Shown: positions 16,205 to 25,202 of the stretch, in pieces
Position numbering within the stretch: the stretch's first letter is position 1
How the letters are laid out: each line of letters begins with the position of its first letter
NCBI GenBank assembly: GCA_030765605.1
Contig: JAVCCG010000035.1
Coordinates: 1-63,303 of the forward strand
Length of the DNA stretch: 63,303 nt
Reading direction: 5' to 3'
DNA from: Candidatus Alcyoniella australis
GTDB taxonomy: Bacteria; Lernaellota; Lernaellaia; JAVCCG01; Alcyoniellaceae
Notes under the pieces: model-generated
What the model was told of the DNA's origin: nothing
What the model saw: only the letters and a program-made list of their open reading frames with translations
The model's database searches: none
Program-made: the position numbers and the translations under genes

Positions 16205-18195
16205 TTGCGACCGCGTTTGCTCCGCGCCTCGGCCTCACGTTGGGCCAGGGTCTGTTCGTCGTCGATCATTCGTTGCTCGATGATCCGGTGCCTGCGTTCG
16301 CGCTTGTCTCCGTGCATGCGATCGAGCTTCCAATTGTTGCTCAGGATTCCGGCCAATACGCCGCGCGCCGGGCTGAAGCTCAGCCAGGGGTCGGTCTCGG
16401 GCCGGAAGATGCTGAGGCGGAAGTGCTTGCGTTGCAGGATGTCGCGAATATCGGGGAACGGTTCGCCGGGTACGGTCTGTTCGAAGTAAGCTTGGCGGTT
16501 GACCATCAGCGCGCGCTCCGAGAATACAAGCAGGTTGCGCGCGAATGCATTTTCGGGCATGAAATGCGCTGTGGGCGCGTGGGTCGTGTAGTCCGCATCC
16601 TCGAGGAAGTGGTGCCAGATGATGCTCTTGAGCCGCTCGGGATCAAAGTCGGCCGTCGCCTTGAAGTAGGCGGTGAGCGTCTTTTTCCACCCATCGCGTG
16701 GAATGCGATGCAGGTGTTTGCGGCCGACCTGCTGAACGTGCAAAGGCTCGAGCGCATCGCAGATCTCGGGCGTTGGATCGTAGAGCCCGAAATCAACCGC
16801 GATCAGCTTGTCGAAGAAACCGGTGGCCAGGCATTGCTGGGCCCACTGCTTTGCGAGCTGCGGCCCGTCGGCGTTGCCCGCCAAGTCGGTCACGTCGAGC
16901 AGTCCGACGATCATCATCTCGTTGAGCTTCATCATCCGCTGGCCCAGCCGCGTCAGATCGTCGAAAAAGTAGAAGTTGGTCTTGGGTAGCTTGCGCCCCA
17001 TGTAGAACCGCTCCCATGGGTAGCGCAGTTGCTCGAAATCCATCTGCTCGGACACCAGGCCCCGCTCCAGAGCTTGGTCCCAGATCTTGGTGCCGGGAAA
17101 CGGCGTCAGAGTGTGCATCTCAAAGTAATCGATCTTGCGATCGCGCAGGTTGCGCAGGATGAATTCATAGGTGGTGAACAGATCCTCCGTGCTCTCATCG
17201 GGTGCGCCCTTAATAAAGCTGGGGCCGACCTTGATTTGATAATCGAAGCACAGGTCGAGGGCTTGCTGATTCATCTCGGCGGTGACCGAATCGCCCTTGA
17301 GGTAGCGCAGCACCGGGTCGGAACACGATTCCGCACCGAACGTCACGCGCTTGATGTTCATTCGTTTGAGCTGTTCCAGAGCCTCTCGATCGACGAGGTT
17401 CGCGCGGATCGTACACGAGAACGAGATCTCTTTGTGCCAACCGTGCTGCACGATACCATCGGCGATCTGCTCCAGACGTTGTTTGCGCGCGATGAACAGG
17501 TCGTCAAAAAAGTGGATCTCTTTGCAGTCGTAGCGCTCGACCAGCAGCTCGATTTCCTCGATCACCCGCTGTGCCGAATGCGCCCGATACTTGCCCCAAA
17601 ACGCCTGTGACGAGCAAAAGGAGCAGTCGTAGGGACAGCCGCGGCTGGTGAACATATAGGCCGGCTCGCCCTTGTACCCGACCAACGAACGATCGGGCAT
17701 CGGCAGATCGTCAAGCGATTCGACCAGCGGCCTGCGCTGGTTCACGCATACACCGCCGTCTTCGTCGTGATAGCAGATGCCCTTGACGTCTTTGAGCATC
17801 TCGGGGTCCAGCGCTTTCCACTGCACCAGTTGCAGCAGCTCGACCGCTGTCAACTCACCCTCTCCCAGTACTCCGATCTGGAACTCCTCGGGCAGAGTGT
17901 GCGGCATTACCGTGATATGCACACCGCCGATCCAGACCGGCACACCTAAGCGTTCCTTGATTTGGACGGCCATGCTGCGCGCCAGACCGAAGTTGATCGA
18001 GCCCGAGCTGATCCAGACCAGGTCCGGCGCCAGCGAGATGACCTGCTCCAGGCTGTCGGCCACCTGCAGGCGCACTCCATCGAGCTCGCGATGAATGTAG
18101 GCGCCCAGCGAGGCGAAACACAGCGGCCGGAAGGTCGTATAGTCCTGTTCGCCGATCGCCATCAGGCCGCAGATTCGCAAGGGTGATTTGCTCAT
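16201..18195 (-). CDS. B12-binding-domain radical SAM protein (copy 2)
   Basis: A 664-residue protein with an N-terminal cobalamin-binding domain (CFASLGAYIH, VWISSGSINFGLA, VWIGGVHITV, IGVLGEGE). The radical SAM domain has the cluster motif CPYDCSFC (Cys187, Cys191, Cys194) and a DDLF strand. The C-terminal third is about 220 residues with no motif known to me, ending in a basic tail. It is the promoter-proximal gene of the 5898-18195 block. Copy 1 at the other end shares its layout, so the three glycosyltransferases are bracketed by two related radical enzymes. Activity should need S-adenosylmethionine, a 4Fe-4S cluster and probably cobalamin. The substrate is unknown. Confidence 0.9.
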   Translation of the reverse strand: MSKSPLRICGLMAIGEQDYTTFRPLCFASLGAYIHRELDGVRLQVADSLEQVISLAPDLVWISSGSINFGLARSMAVQIKERLGVPVWIGGVHITVMPHTLPEEFQIGVLGEGELTAVELLQLVQWKALDPEMLKDVKGICYHDEDGGVCVNQRRPLVESLDDLPMPDRSLVGYKGEPAYMFTSRGCPYDCSFCSSQAFWGKYRAHSAQRVIEEIELLVERYDCKEIHFFDDLFIARKQRLEQIADGIVQHGWHKEISFSCTIRANLVDREALEQLKRMNIKRVTFGAESCSDPVLRYLKGDSVTAEMNQQALDLCFDYQIKVGPSFIKGAPDESTEDLFTTYEFILRNLRDRKIDYFEMHTLTPFPGTKIWDQALERGLVSEQMDFEQLRYPWERFYMGRKLPKTNFYFFDDLTRLGQRMMKLNEMMIVGLLDVTDLAGNADGPQLAKQWAQQCLATGFFDKLIAVDFGLYDPTPEICDALEPLHVQQVGRKHLHRIPRDGWKKTLTAYFKATADFDPERLKSIIWHHFLEDADYTTHAPTAHFMPENAFARNLLVFSERALMVNRQAYFEQTVPGEPFPDIRDILQRKHFRLSIFRPETDPWLSFSPARGVLAGILSNNWKLDRMHGDKRERRHRIIEQRMIDDEQTLAQREAEARSKRGRK

Positions 18196-18207
18196 AATAT
18201 CCGTGTG

Positions 18208-18236
18208 TTTTTACCAGAAGGCCGGGCTTGTGCCAA
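18208..18236 (-). promoter_or_regulatory. candidate promoter of the six-gene block
   Basis: Minus-strand TTGGCA (18236-18231) and TAAAAA (18213-18208) are separated by 17 bases, between the murJ stop and the radical SAM start. The predicted leader is only a few bases long and no strong Shine-Dalgarno is seen, so initiation may be nearly leaderless or the block may be read through from murJ. Confidence 0.35.
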
Positions 18237-18247
18237 GCTTGCGGAAG

Positions 18248-19939
18248 CTATGGACGCCTGCGAAGTCTCCTGGAGACGATCTGTATTATACGCCCCAGTT
18301 CCGCCGGCAGCAGCAAAGCCGCGGCCCCGGCGTAGAGCACGAGGGCTGCTAAAATCGTCAGCAACAGGCCGCCGGCCTCGAACAGGAAGCCGCGTCCGTT
18401 GTTCACCAGCCCGATCCGCTGCGCCCCCCAACAGCCGAGAACCAGCGGTACGCAGGCAAGCGCAATGCGCGCCGTGGAGCCCAGTACCAGTCGCGCTCCG
18501 AGCCTGCCCACGCGCCTACGCAGAATCCATAACAGCAGCCCCAGGTTGAGAAACGCCGCTGCGCTGGCCCCCAGCGCCAGTCCGCCGTGGTCCAGGTCGG
18601 CCAGCGAGAAGTGCTGCGTGGTCCAGGCCACGGCATTGCGCAGGCCGACGATCGCGCCCGATCCCTGGACGTATGGCACACGGCCGATGAAACAGAGGCC
18701 GCAGACGATGTTGGCAAAGAATGCCGCAGCAGCGCAAAGCACCGGAGTCAGCGTATCCTTCATCGCGTAAAACGCGGGAACCACGATGCGCAGCGCGGAG
18801 AACGCCACCAGCCCCACAGCGTAGCAGGCCAGCGCCAGTGCCGTGGCCTGGGTGGCCGCATCGTCGAACTCCCGACGCTGGAACAGCACGGCCACGATCG
18901 GCTCGCGCAGCATGATCAACCCCAGCGCCGCGGGCAGCGTAATGAAGATGATAATCCGCAGATAAAGATTGAGCGTGCCCTTCATTCCGCTTAGGTCGTT
19001 GGCCGAAATCTGCCTGCTCATCGCCGGCAGCGCGGCAGTGCCGATGGCCACGCCGAAAATCCCCAGCGGCAGCTCCATGATGCGGTCGGCGTAGTATAGA
19101 AAACTCACCGAGCCCTCGCGCAGCAGCGAGGCGAAGAACGTATTGACCATCACGTTGAGGTTGGTCACTCCCAGTCCGAAAATCGCCGGCAGCATCAGCA
19201 TTCCGATTTTACGAAGCTCGGGCAGGTTCCAGGACAGGCTCGGCCGCGGCAGGAAACCGCGTTTGGCCAGGAACGGCAGTTGCAACGCGAGCTGCGCAAC
19301 TCCGCCGACAAGCACTCCAATCGCCAGGGCGTAGATCCGCTCGGTGCCGAACAGCGGGCCGAGCCCGACCATCCCAAGGATCATGCAGATGTTCAGCGCC
19401 ACCGGCGCCAACGCCGGAGCTGCGAAGTGGCCAAGGGAGTTGAGCACTCCCATGCACAACGCCACCAGCGAGACGAAAATCAGAAACGGGAACATCAGGC
19501 GCAACAGATTGACGGTCAGCGCAAACTTCAGCGGATCGTCGCCGAACCCAGGGGAAATTACGCGCACCAGCCACGGGGCCAGCCAGATCCCGAGCACAGT
19601 CAACAGCACCAGCAGGCTCAGACCCATGCTGAACGCGGCCGAGGTCAGTTGCTTGGCCCGCTGCTCCCCCTGCCTGTCGAGGGTCTCGGTGAACACCGGG
19701 ATGAAACTGACGGTCAGCGAACCCTCGCCCAGCAGCCGACGCAGCATGTTTGGAATGCGGAAGGCTACAAAGAACGCATCGGCCGCCGGACCGGCGCCGA
19801 AGAACAGCGCAATCACCATATCGCGAACATAGCCCAGCACACGCGAGAGCATGGTCGCCGAACCAACGACCCCGGCGGCGCGGGCGATGCGCGTGTTCTC
19901 AGATGACTCCGGCCGCTGGCTATTCACGCTGTTTGTCAC
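18248..19939 (-). CDS. murJ: Lipid II flippase MurJ (MviN)
   Basis: MurJ moves lipid-linked peptidoglycan precursors across the inner membrane. The protein has the MOP-superfamily pattern of about 14 transmembrane helices and N-terminal family motifs: ATMLSRVLGYVRD, ADAFFVAFRIPNMLRRLL with its charged cavity residues, and GEGSLTVSFIPVF. Two starts are possible: a GTG at 19969, or the GTG at 19939, which has GGAGA about 10 bases upstream. I prefer the latter, giving about 563 residues. It ends 52 bases before the radical SAM/glycosyltransferase block on the same strand. Its upstream region is shared with the divergent rpsT promoter. Confidence 0.93.
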   Translation of the reverse strand: MTNSVNSQRPESSENTRIARAAGVVGSATMLSRVLGYVRDMVIALFFGAGPAADAFFVAFRIPNMLRRLLGEGSLTVSFIPVFTETLDRQGEQRAKQLTSAAFSMGLSLLVLLTVLGIWLAPWLVRVISPGFGDDPLKFALTVNLLRLMFPFLIFVSLVALCMGVLNSLGHFAAPALAPVALNICMILGMVGLGPLFGTERIYALAIGVLVGGVAQLALQLPFLAKRGFLPRPSLSWNLPELRKIGMLMLPAIFGLGVTNLNVMVNTFFASLLREGSVSFLYYADRIMELPLGIFGVAIGTAALPAMSRQISANDLSGMKGTLNLYLRIIIFITLPAALGLIMLREPIVAVLFQRREFDDAATQATALALACYAVGLVAFSALRIVVPAFYAMKDTLTPVLCAAAAFFANIVCGLCFIGRVPYVQGSGAIVGLRNAVAWTTQHFSLADLDHGGLALGASAAAFLNLGLLLWILRRRVGRLGARLVLGSTARIALACVPLVLGCWGAQRIGLVNNGRGFLFEAGGLLLTILAALVLYAGAAALLLPAELGRIIQIVSRRLRRRP

Positions 19940-19956
19940 CGCGACGCATTCTCCAC

Positions 19957-19986
19957 TTGACAACAGCACGGCCTTTTGTGCATTAT
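19957..19986 (+). promoter_or_regulatory. sigma70-type promoter for rpsT
   Basis: TTGACA at 19957-19962 and CATTAT at 19981-19986 with an 18-base spacer, giving a leader of roughly 55 bases before the TTG start of rpsT. The -35 element lies inside the extended 5' part of the murJ reading frame, which supports the shorter murJ start. Confidence 0.55.
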
Positions 19987-20047
19987 TTGCGCCTCAAAAT
20001 TGAGTCGACCGGGCTGAGCAATCGCCCCGTGCGACATGGAGGATGCA

Positions 20048-20323
20048 TTGGCCAATCATCTGTCTGCAATCAAACGCCACCGCCAGAGCGAAAAGCGTCG
20101 CATGCGTAACAGCATGGTTAAAACCCGGGTAAAGACCGAGACGAAAAAGGCTCTTGCAACGTTCGAAGGAAATGATGCCGAAAAGATCGAGGTTGATCTG
20201 CGCGACGCGATCAAGACCATCGACAAGGCGGCATCCAAAGGCGTGCTGCATCACCGCACCGCTTCACGAAAAATCGGTCGACTTTCCAAACGCGCCGCCA
20301 AGGCCAAGGCTGTCCAGGAATAG
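20048..20323 (+). CDS. rpsT: 30S ribosomal protein S20, TTG start
   Basis: S20 binds 16S rRNA early in 30S assembly. The 91-residue product reads ANHLSAIKRHRQSEKRRMRN after its initiator, followed by the basic helical sequence of the family (KAASKGVLHHRTASRKIGRL). The nearest ATG in frame (20036) would add four residues foreign to the family and would overlap the ribosome-binding site. GGAGG at 20038-20042 is correctly spaced (5 bases) from TTG at 20048, so TTG is the start. E. coli rpsT also starts with UUG, where it contributes to autoregulation; whether that holds here is inference. It is convergent with holA and divergent from murJ. Confidence 0.95.
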   Translation: MANHLSAIKRHRQSEKRRMRNSMVKTRVKTETKKALATFEGNDAEKIEVDLRDAIKTIDKAASKGVLHHRTASRKIGRLSKRAAKAKAVQE

Positions 20324-20343
20324 TTCCGAAACATTCTTAGACT

Positions 20344-21375
20344 TCATTGACGTTGCCCGCGGCCCGTCCCGGCCGCGCGGCCAAGTTTTAACATCAGCCG
20401 CTCCATAATCAGTCCTGGCGCCAGTCGGCTCGACTTAAGCATTTGATCGGTTTGATACAGGCGTCGCAGGCACTGCTCGAGGGTCGGCTCGTCGAACGAT
20501 CGCACCTGACCGATAAACTGCCTTATCAGAAACGGCCGCACGCCGATCGACGCCGCCAGATCGGACAGGTCATCTCCGCGTGCGTTGGCTTGCACGCCTT
20601 GCAGCAGCTGGCTGTAATGCCTGACCAGCAACGGCATAATCTGTAACGGGTGGGTGCCCTGCCCGAGCATGCCGTCGACCAATACCAGCGCCTGCTCGAC
20701 CTGCCCGGCCGCCAGATGATCGGTCAGCTTATACAGGGCGTCGATCCGCACGTCGGCGACCAGCGCCCGCAGGTCCTCGATCTTGATCTGCTTGCGCTCC
20801 CCGGCGTAAAGCGCGACCTTCTCCAGTTCCGCCGCGATCTTTCCCAAATCGGAACCGATGGCACGGGCGAGAAAGGCACGTCCTTCGGAATCAAGCACGA
20901 TACCGCGTTGCGCGGCCAGCTTGTCGATCCAGCCGGGCAGCTCGCGCTCGCGCGGTGGTTTGAACTCAGCGGTCGCGCCGTGTTTATTCACGGCTCGGGT
21001 CAGTGCCGGCGCGGCGCGCTTGCCCGCGGCGGTGAGCAGCAGCAGACAGCTGTCGACCGGGGCTGCGAGGTAATCCTTGAGCGGTCCCAGATCGTGGTCC
21101 TTGAGCCGGTCGACGCCGTCGATTCGCACAATCCGGCGCTTGGCCATCATCGGCACGGTCCTGGCGTTCTCGATCAGCAGCCCGATCTTGGCCTCGCCTG
21201 CCTGCACCCGATCCAGGTTGAAGTCCCGCGGGGCGTTGTCCAGAGCCAGCTCGGTCAGCCGGGAAGCCACGAGCTCGACCAGGAAAGCTTCTTGGCCGTG
21301 CAGCAGGTAGACCGGCTTGAGTTTATCTGGCGCGAGCTTTGGATCGAGCAGCGCGGAGAGATTAGTAGAAGCCAT
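20344..21375 (-). CDS. holA: DNA polymerase III delta subunit HolA
   Basis: The delta subunit opens the beta sliding clamp in the clamp-loader complex. The 343-residue length is normal. Conserved features are the N-terminal VYLLHGQEAFLVE segment (Walker-like region of the delta AAA+ fold), the RIVRIDGVDRL strand, and a C-terminal collar domain with HPLQIMPLLVRHYSQLL. The start ATG at 21375 lies inside the end of lptE (14-base overlap), so the two are translated together. The last gene of the leuS-lptE-holA operon. Confidence 0.92.
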   Translation of the reverse strand: MASTNLSALLDPKLAPDKLKPVYLLHGQEAFLVELVASRLTELALDNAPRDFNLDRVQAGEAKIGLLIENARTVPMMAKRRIVRIDGVDRLKDHDLGPLKDYLAAPVDSCLLLLTAAGKRAAPALTRAVNKHGATAEFKPPRERELPGWIDKLAAQRGIVLDSEGRAFLARAIGSDLGKIAAELEKVALYAGERKQIKIEDLRALVADVRIDALYKLTDHLAAGQVEQALVLVDGMLGQGTHPLQIMPLLVRHYSQLLQGVQANARGDDLSDLAASIGVRPFLIRQFIGQVRSFDEPTLEQCLRRLYQTDQMLKSSRLAPGLIMERLMLKLGRAAGTGRGQRQ

Positions 21376-21892
21376 CGAACAGCCTGTCGTGTATCTGCTC
21401 GGCGATGGCCGCGGCCATCTGGTCCAGCGCCGTCTGCTTGGCGGCCTCGGAGGCGAACGGATCGGACGTCACTTCGTACTCGCGGCGCTCGGAGACGTTG
21501 GGGTCGTTCCACAGCTTGTGTCCGCTGCTGTCCTCGACCACGACCTTGCAGCTCATCACCGCGCGATACTCCACGGCCAACTCGCTGATCGAGAAGCTGA
21601 TCGGGCTGGTGCGAAAGCTGTTGATCGTGCCGTAGACCACGGCGTCGGCCTGTTCCACATCCGAGACGATCACCCACCCGGTCTTGCTCAACTCGAGGAT
21701 CAGCGCATCGGTCAGGCCGTCCTCAATGCCCGCCTCGAACGTCTTATTGGCGAAGACCGGTACGGCCAGGCTCTTGATGCGCACCGGCAGGTTGTGGCCG
21801 CGCCGGGGCAGGTGGTAGCCGCAGCCTGCAAATACAAATATCAGGACCAACGCCGTCAGCCAGCGGGCCAGCGGCTGTACGCGAGTTCTCAT
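21362..21892 (-). CDS. lptE: LPS-assembly lipoprotein LptE
   Basis: LptE plugs the LptD barrel that delivers lipopolysaccharide to the outer leaflet. The 176-residue protein has a lipoprotein signal with lipobox FAGC followed by GYHLPRRG, the usual CGYH-type start of mature LptE/Rlp[16 protein letters not shown] segment and a C-terminal region [19 protein letters not shown] also match the family. The ATG overlaps the leuS stop (ATGA). Its presence implies an LPS-type outer membrane. Unlike the surface lipoproteins in this window it has no aspartate spacer after the Cys, consistent with an inward-facing location. Confidence 0.88.
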   Translation of the reverse strand: MRTRVQPLARWLTALVLIFVFAGCGYHLPRRGHNLPVRIKSLAVPVFANKTFEAGIEDGLTDALILELSKTGWVIVSDVEQADAVVYGTINSFRTSPISFSISELAVEYRAVMSCKVVVEDSSGHKLWNDPNVSERREYEVTSDPFASEAAKQTALDQMAAAIAEQIHDRLFDGFY

Positions 21893-24384
21893 TTTGCGAC
21901 TACGTTGACCAGCTTACCGGGCACCCAGATCACCTTGCGAACCTGGAGACCTTCGATGTGGCGCTGTACATTGGACGATTCCAGAGCCGCCTGCTCGGCC
22001 TGTTCGCGCGAGGCGTCGGCCGCCAGCAGGATCCGCTCGCGTACCTTGCCGTTGACCTGAACCACGACCTCTACGGTCTGCTCGATGCACATCTCGGGAT
22101 CGTACTTTGGCCAGGCGCGGGTCAGCAGCGGATCGTCATAACCCAAACGGTTGGCCAGCTCGTCGCAGATGTGCGGGGTGAACGGCGAGAGCAGCATGAC
22201 CGTCGTTTCGACGGCAAAGCGCATTACAGCCGCCGCTTGGGGGCCAACGGCCTGCTCGGGCTTGATCGCGTAGATCTCGTTGACCAACTCCATGATCGCC
22301 GAGATTGCGGTGTTGAGGTGGAAACGTTCGGCAATGTCGTCGGTAACCTTTTTAATCGTCTGGTGAGTCTTTCGCAGCAAGGCGTCGAGTTTCTCCTCGC
22401 CGGTCAGCTCACCGCTCTGGGGCTGCACGCCGTCGATCACGTCGAACCAATCGTGGACCATTCGCCAGACGCGGCTCAGGAAGCGGTGCGCGCCCTCGAC
22501 TCCGGCATCGGACCATTCCAGGTCGCGCTCCGGCGGGCTGGCGAAGAGAATGAACAGCCGCGTGGTGTCGGCCCCGTAGCGCGAGATGATCTGGTCCGGA
22601 TCGACAACGTTGCCCTTGCTCTTGGACATCTTGGATCCGTCTTTGATCACCATCCCTTGGGTCAACAGCCGGGTAAACGGTTCGTCGACCTCGACCAGGC
22701 CGATATCGCGCATTACCTTGAGGAAGAATCGCGCATAGAGCAGGTGCAGGATCGCGTGCTCGATGCCCCCGATGTAGAGGTCGACCGGCATCCAGTAGCC
22801 AACGGCCTCCGCGTCGACCATTCCGCGGTCGTAGTGCGGCGAGCAATAGCGGGCGAAGTACCAACTGGACTCGACGAAGGTGTCGAAGGTGTCGGTCTCG
22901 CGCCGCGCCGGGCCGCCGCATTTTGGGCAGCTGGTGTTGGCCCAACCCTGGATCGTCTCCAGCGGGCTGCCCCCCTCGCCGGTAAGCGGCACGTCCAGCG
23001 GCAATTCGACGGGTAGCTGATCGATCGGCACGGTCTGGGTGCCGCAGTCCTCGCAGTAGATGATCGGGATCGGCGCGCCCCAGTAGCGCTGGCGGCTGAC
23101 GCCCCAATCGCGCAGGCGATAACTAAAGGATTCTCCACCGCAGCCGATCTTCGCCAGCTCGGCGGTGATCGTCTCGATGGCGTCGAGGTTGTTCATGCCG
23201 TTGAACTTGCCGGAATTGACCAGCAGGCCCTCGTCAACGTAGGCCTCGCTCATGCGCTCGGGGGTCAGATCGAGATCGTCCGGCGGAGCGATCACAACCT
23301 TGAGCTCCAGTCCGTAGCGCTTGGCGAACTCGAAATCGCGCTGGTCGTGGGTCGGTACGGACATCACAGCGCCGCTGCCGTAGTCCATCAGGACGAAGTT
23401 GGCGGCGTAGATCGGCATGCGGAACCCGGTGAACGGATTGATGCAATGGGCTCCGACAAAGATCCCCTCTTTCTCGTACTCGTCGCTGGTGCGCTTCTCT
23501 TTATCCTCGAGGATCACCCGCGTGGCGAATTCGCGGACCGCCTGCTCGTGCTGCGTGCCCTTGCTCAGCTCCTCTACCAGCGGATGCTCGGGGGCGAGCA
23601 CCATGAACGTCGCGCCGAAGATCGTATCCGGTCGGGTGGTAAATACATCGATCGATTCTTCGCCGCCCTCGATTTTAAAGATGATCCGCGCGCCCTTGCT
23701 CTTGCCGATCCAGTTGCGTTGCATGGTCAACACGCGCTCGGGCCAGTTCTGACCAAGTTGCTGCGTCATCTCCAACAGCTCGTCGGCATACTCGGTGATG
23801 CGGAAGAACCAACCCTGCTGCTGCTTGACCGTGACCTGCGTATTGCAACGCCAACAGCCGCCATCGACCACCTGCTCGTTGGCCAGCACGGTGTTGCATT
23901 TGGGACACCAATTGACGTAGGAGCGCTTGTTGTAGACCATCCCGCGTTCGTACATCTTGGTGAACAGCCACTGCTCCCAGCGGTAGTATTCCGGATCGCA
24001 GGTGGACAGCTCGCGCGACCAATCATAGGAGTATCCCAGGCGTGTCAGTTGCTCGCGCATCATGCGGATGCACTCGCGCGTCCAGTCGTCGGGATGGCTC
24101 TGGTTTTGGATCGCAGCGTTCTCGGCCGGCATGCCAAACGCGTCCCAGCCGATGGGATGCAGCACGTTGTAGCCGCGCATGGTCATAAAACGGCTGAGCA
24201 CGTCGCCTATACTGTAATTGCGTACGTGACCCATGTGGATCTTGCCCGAGGGATAGGGGAACATCTCGAGCAGGTAGAATTTTGGTCGCTGGTCGTCCTC
24301 GGATACCTGGAAGAGACCGCTCTCCTCCCAGACCGCCTGCCAGTGTTGTTCCATGCCTGTTGTAGGATCGTATTTGGCATTCAT
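21889..24384 (-). CDS. leuS: Leucyl-tRNA synthetase
   Basis: A class Ia aminoacyl-tRNA synthetase of 831 residues, normal bacterial length. The HIGH-type motif is [13 protein letters not shown] near residue 50; the KMSKS motif is [12 protein letters not shown]. The CP1 editing domain lies between them with the conserved [12 protein letters not shown] and the aspartate-containing [11 protein letters not shown]. Zinc-type Cys pairs (CPKCNT, CWRC; CEDCG, CPKCGG) are visible. The C-terminal anticodon-binding domain ends in VNGKVRERI and [14 protein letters not shown]. The ATG has AGAGGTT upstream. A strong terminator hairpin ends about 30 bases before the start codon, leaving little space for its own promoter. 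Confidence 0.97.
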   Translation of the reverse strand: MNAKYDPTTGMEQHWQAVWEESGLFQVSEDDQRPKFYLLEMFPYPSGKIHMGHVRNYSIGDVLSRFMTMRGYNVLHPIGWDAFGMPAENAAIQNQSHPDDWTRECIRMMREQLTRLGYSYDWSRELSTCDPEYYRWEQWLFTKMYERGMVYNKRSYVNWCPKCNTVLANEQVVDGGCWRCNTQVTVKQQQGWFFRITEYADELLEMTQQLGQNWPERVLTMQRNWIGKSKGARIIFKIEGGEESIDVFTTRPDTIFGATFMVLAPEHPLVEELSKGTQHEQAVREFATRVILEDKEKRTSDEYEKEGIFVGAHCINPFTGFRMPIYAANFVLMDYGSGAVMSVPTHDQRDFEFAKRYGLELKVVIAPPDDLDLTPERMSEAYVDEGLLVNSGKFNGMNNLDAIETITAELAKIGCGGESFSYRLRDWGVSRQRYWGAPIPIIYCEDCGTQTVPIDQLPVELPLDVPLTGEGGSPLETIQGWANTSCPKCGGPARRETDTFDTFVESSWYFARYCSPHYDRGMVDAEAVGYWMPVDLYIGGIEHAILHLLYARFFLKVMRDIGLVEVDEPFTRLLTQGMVIKDGSKMSKSKGNVVDPDQIISRYGADTTRLFILFASPPERDLEWSDAGVEGAHRFLSRVWRMVHDWFDVIDGVQPQSGELTGEEKLDALLRKTHQTIKKVTDDIAERFHLNTAISAIMELVNEIYAIKPEQAVGPQAAAVMRFAVETTVMLLSPFTPHICDELANRLGYDDPLLTRAWPKYDPEMCIEQTVEVVVQVNGKVRERILLAADASREQAEQAALESSNVQRHIEGLQVRKVIWVPGKLVNVVAK

Positions 24385-24412
24385 CTGAGTAACCTCTCGC
24401 TGAGCCCCTTAC

Positions 24413-24446
24413 AAAATAAAACGCGCCGAGCGTTTACCCGACGCGT
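24413..24446 (-). terminator. Rho-independent terminator (possible leuS leader attenuator)
   Basis: On the minus strand ACGCGTCG pairs with CGGCGCGT (8 bp with one T-G pair, 10-base loop), followed by TTTATTTT. It follows the exported-protein gene at 24471 and lies 29 bases before the leuS ATG. Confidence 0.7.
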
Positions 24447-24470
24447 CAAAGTTCAGGTTCGGTCAGCCGG

Positions 24471-25049
24471 TCACTTGTAGTCGGTTACAGGCGGACTCGG
24501 CTCGGCGTCGGGAATCGAGAGTTGATCGCCCTGCTTGGCATCGGGGCACTCCTCGTCGGGAATCATCGGGCTGAAGATATGGTTGCTTTTCATCTCCCAA
24601 TACATCTCGAACGGCAGTTCCCCGGCCTTCATCTGAAAAACGATTTTACCGCTGTTTTCGTAGTCGATCGGGCCGCTGCCGAAGATGAAAAGCTTCTCCT
24701 CGTAGGTCTCACGGAAGCTGGGATTGGTGTGCGAGAGCATGATCGGCAGACCGCGCTTACGGTCTGACATCTTCCACTTGGTCTCGCCGTCCTCGACGTA
24801 GAGGATATCTTGCACTTCCAACTCGCCCTTGCCGTAGACGCTGATGAAGAAGCTGATGTTCTTCAGCCCCGAGGAGTCCCATACCAGCATCAGGTCACGG
24901 ATCGATCCGTGGACTTGGTCGCCGAAAACCTCGGAGGTATTGGGTCCGAAATAGACCTGGCAGCGGTGCTCCCTGGTAAGCGCCATGGCCGGCAGCGCTA
25001 TGGCAAGCGTAAGCAGAGCAATCAATCCGAGGGTCGTCGCAGTACGCAT
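24471..25049 (-). CDS. Exported protein of unknown function
   Basis: From the ATG at 25049 the product is 192 residues with a Sec signal peptide (MRTATTLGLIALLTLAIALP, then AMA). The mature part appears beta-rich (CQVYFGPNTSEVFGDQVHG, FFISVYGKGELEVQDIL). One Cys lies near the mature N-terminus and another near the C-terminus (DEECPDAK). The longer frame from 25103 would place 18 polar residues before the signal and is rejected. A near-consensus promoter lies upstream and a terminator downstream, so it is probably monocistronic. No family recognised and no aspartate linker. Confidence 0.75.
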   Translation of the reverse strand: MRTATTLGLIALLTLAIALPAMALTREHRCQVYFGPNTSEVFGDQVHGSIRDLMLVWDSSGLKNISFFISVYGKGELEVQDILYVEDGETKWKMSDRKRGLPIMLSHTNPSFRETYEEKLFIFGSGPIDYENSGKIVFQMKAGELPFEMYWEMKSNHIFSPMIPDEECPDAKQGDQLSIPDAEPSPPVTDYK

Positions 25050-25090
25050 GTGCTTCAAAGCCTCCGAAAAAGGTATTTCGCGGTTAGATC

Positions 25091-25119
25091 TATATAAAGA
25101 CAATATTGAACGCTGTCAA
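25091..25119 (-). promoter_or_regulatory. sigma70-type promoter for the exported protein gene
   Basis: Minus-strand TTGACA (25119-25114) and TATATA (25096-25091) with a 17-base spacer, one of the best matches in the window. It sits about 42 bases upstream of the ATG at 25049. Confidence 0.75.
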
Positions 25120-25202
25120 CAATGATCGTACGGACAATTCGTAAAAAAGCAGCGGACTTATAGCTTGATCCGTCCCTGTAAAACCCGATGGGCTCTCAGA
25201 CG

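Noticed and set aside
20036-20047. ATG as the start of rpsT
   Set aside because: It overlaps the Shine-Dalgarno that is correctly spaced from the TTG at 20048, and the extra residues are not in the S20 family.
24385-24470. T-box leader for leuS
   Set aside because: No conserved T-box sequence or specifier loop could be seen; only a terminator hairpin is present.
23347-24480. 377-codon plus-strand ORF opposite leuS
   Set aside because: The opposite strand is a confidently assigned, full-length leuS. The ORF is an antisense reading of it.
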